Shown: piece by piece, positions 5,930 to 6,487 of the stretch
Position numbering within the stretch: position 1 is the first letter of the stretch
Layout of the letters: each line of letters begins with the position of its first letter
Assembly (NCBI GenBank): GCA_019689515.1
Contig: JADGHI010000226.1
Coordinates: 1 to 6,487, forward strand
DNA: 6,487 nucleotides
Origin: Acetobacteraceae bacterium
GTDB lineage: Bacteria; Pseudomonadota; Alphaproteobacteria; Acetobacterales; Acetobacteraceae
Direction: 5' to 3'
Made by a program: the position numbers and the translations under genes
Notes under the pieces: model-generated
The model's input: the letters and a program-made list of their open reading frames with translations, nothing else
What the model was told of the DNA's origin: nothing
The model's database searches: none

Positions 5930-6487
5930 ATGGACAGCAAGCACAGAGAGGCCATCGAGGCCATCGCGCCAGCGGCCGAAGAACGCATCTTCTGCCCGGA
6001 CCACATGCTCGGCCTGGTGCAGGAGGCCTTCCCTGGGTGCCACGCCATTCCCTATTGCAATATACATGACCTCAGCGTGACGCCGCCCGAATGGGCGATC
6101 GTCCACAAGGGGCTACTGCCTCGAATCGGCAGGTCAGCGCTCGTAGGAATTATCCTGCGTTCCGAAGCCTTCTTCGCCAACGACGTCTTCGTCGTCTATC
6201 GGCGCGCTGGCGAGTGGCAGCGCACGAGGCCGGCCGATCCCGACACCTTTCTCCACGTCGCGCCCGTGCTCGAGTTCTGCCGCCGATGGCAGCCATGGTC
6301 CCGTGGCCGGACCTCGAACCGCGCCGTCGTCTGCTCCGCCTGGAAGGTCGGTAACGTCGGTGACGACGCGGTCACTCTCGCAGCCGCTGGCATCTGCCGC
6401 CGGCTTGGCTTCGAGGAGGTCGTGTTCACCGGCCCGGGCGGTTCTCTGGAGCCGATCGAGGGGGCGGGGCTCGTGGTCGTCGGGGGC
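5930..6487 (+). CDS. Polysaccharide pyruvyl transferase-like protein (5' part, cut by window end)
   Basis: An open frame runs from ATG 5930 to the window edge without a stop (186 residues visible). Residues of about 131-186 look like the start of a polysaccharide pyruvyl transferase (CsaB/PS_pyruv_trans type) domain. RAVVCSAWKVGNVGDDAVTL contains the G-N-x-G-D-(D/E)-A nucleotide-sugar-fold signature, and AGLVVVGG resembles the following beta strand leading to the G-G-G of the family. Members transfer pyruvate from phosphoenolpyruvate to a sugar of a surface glycan, often ManNAc, which would fit the epimerase remnant upstream. The first 130 or so residues are not recognised; they contain PYCNIHDLS, EWAIVHKGLLPRIG and FFANDVFVVYRR and look folded rather than low complexity. 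An in-frame ATG at 5918 would add four residues; neither start has a clear Shine-Dalgarno. GC appears lower than in the rod operon, suggesting an accessory gene. Confidence 0.7.
   Translation, partial: MDSKHREAIEAIAPAAEERIFCPDHMLGLVQEAFPGCHAIPYCNIHDLSVTPPEWAIVHKGLLPRIGRSALVGIILRSEAFFANDVFVVYRRAGEWQRTRPADPDTFLHVAPVLEFCRRWQPWSRGRTSNRAVVCSAWKVGNVGDDAVTLAAAGICRRLGFEEVVFTGPGGSLEPIEGAGLVVVGG

Noticed and set aside
5804..6106. Minus-strand open frame of 100 codons over the start of the pyruvyl transferase gene
   Set aside because: No recognisable domain and no ribosome site seen; the + strand frame from 5930 carries a recognisable domain and remains open to the window end.
4787..6487. CRISPR array, insertion sequence or toxin-antitoxin pair in the accessory part
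   Set aside because: No regularly spaced direct repeats, no terminal inverted repeats with a transposase, and no small paired ORFs with recognisable motifs were found.

Overview
The window reads as chromosome from a high-GC alphaproteobacterium, most likely in or near the Acetobacteraceae (for example a Roseomonas-like genus). This rests on the gene order, the very GC-rich codon use and the style of the MreC, PBP2 and RodA sequences. No marker gene confirms the genus.

Positions 16-4620 hold a tightly packed rod-shape (elongasome) operon on the + strand: mreC, mreD, mrdA (PBP2) and rodA/mrdB. Each gene overlaps the next by four bases (ATGA, GTGA, GTGA), so they are probably co-transcribed and translationally coupled; mreB would be expected just upstream, outside the window. 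MreC and MreD form the membrane scaffold. RodA is the SEDS glycosyltransferase that polymerises lipid II, and PBP2 is its cognate transpeptidase; together they build the lateral wall. All four genes look intact, with their diagnostic motifs present.

Positions 4621-4786 hold a putative promoter, a GC-rich hairpin and a complete tRNA-Lys(CTT) gene with encoded CCA. Downstream of this tRNA the character changes. About 240 bases contain no recognisable gene, only one perfect consensus DnaA box. A degenerate, 5'-truncated UDP-GlcNAc 2-epimerase (wecB-type) pseudogene follows at 5023-5796. Its homologous segments lie in two reading frames, with switches at two G runs and an in-frame TGA between them.

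Positions 5797-5929 are non-coding. From 5930 to the window edge runs the 5' part of a polysaccharide pyruvyl transferase-like gene, with about 130 residues ahead of its recognisable domain. Epimerase plus pyruvyl transferase suggests the margin of a surface or exopolysaccharide locus next to the conserved core, with the tRNA at the boundary. I found no convincing wholly new system. The points most worth a second look are the compensating frameshifts in the epimerase remnant, the Cys/His cluster in PBP2 and the N-terminal region of the pyruvyl transferase.
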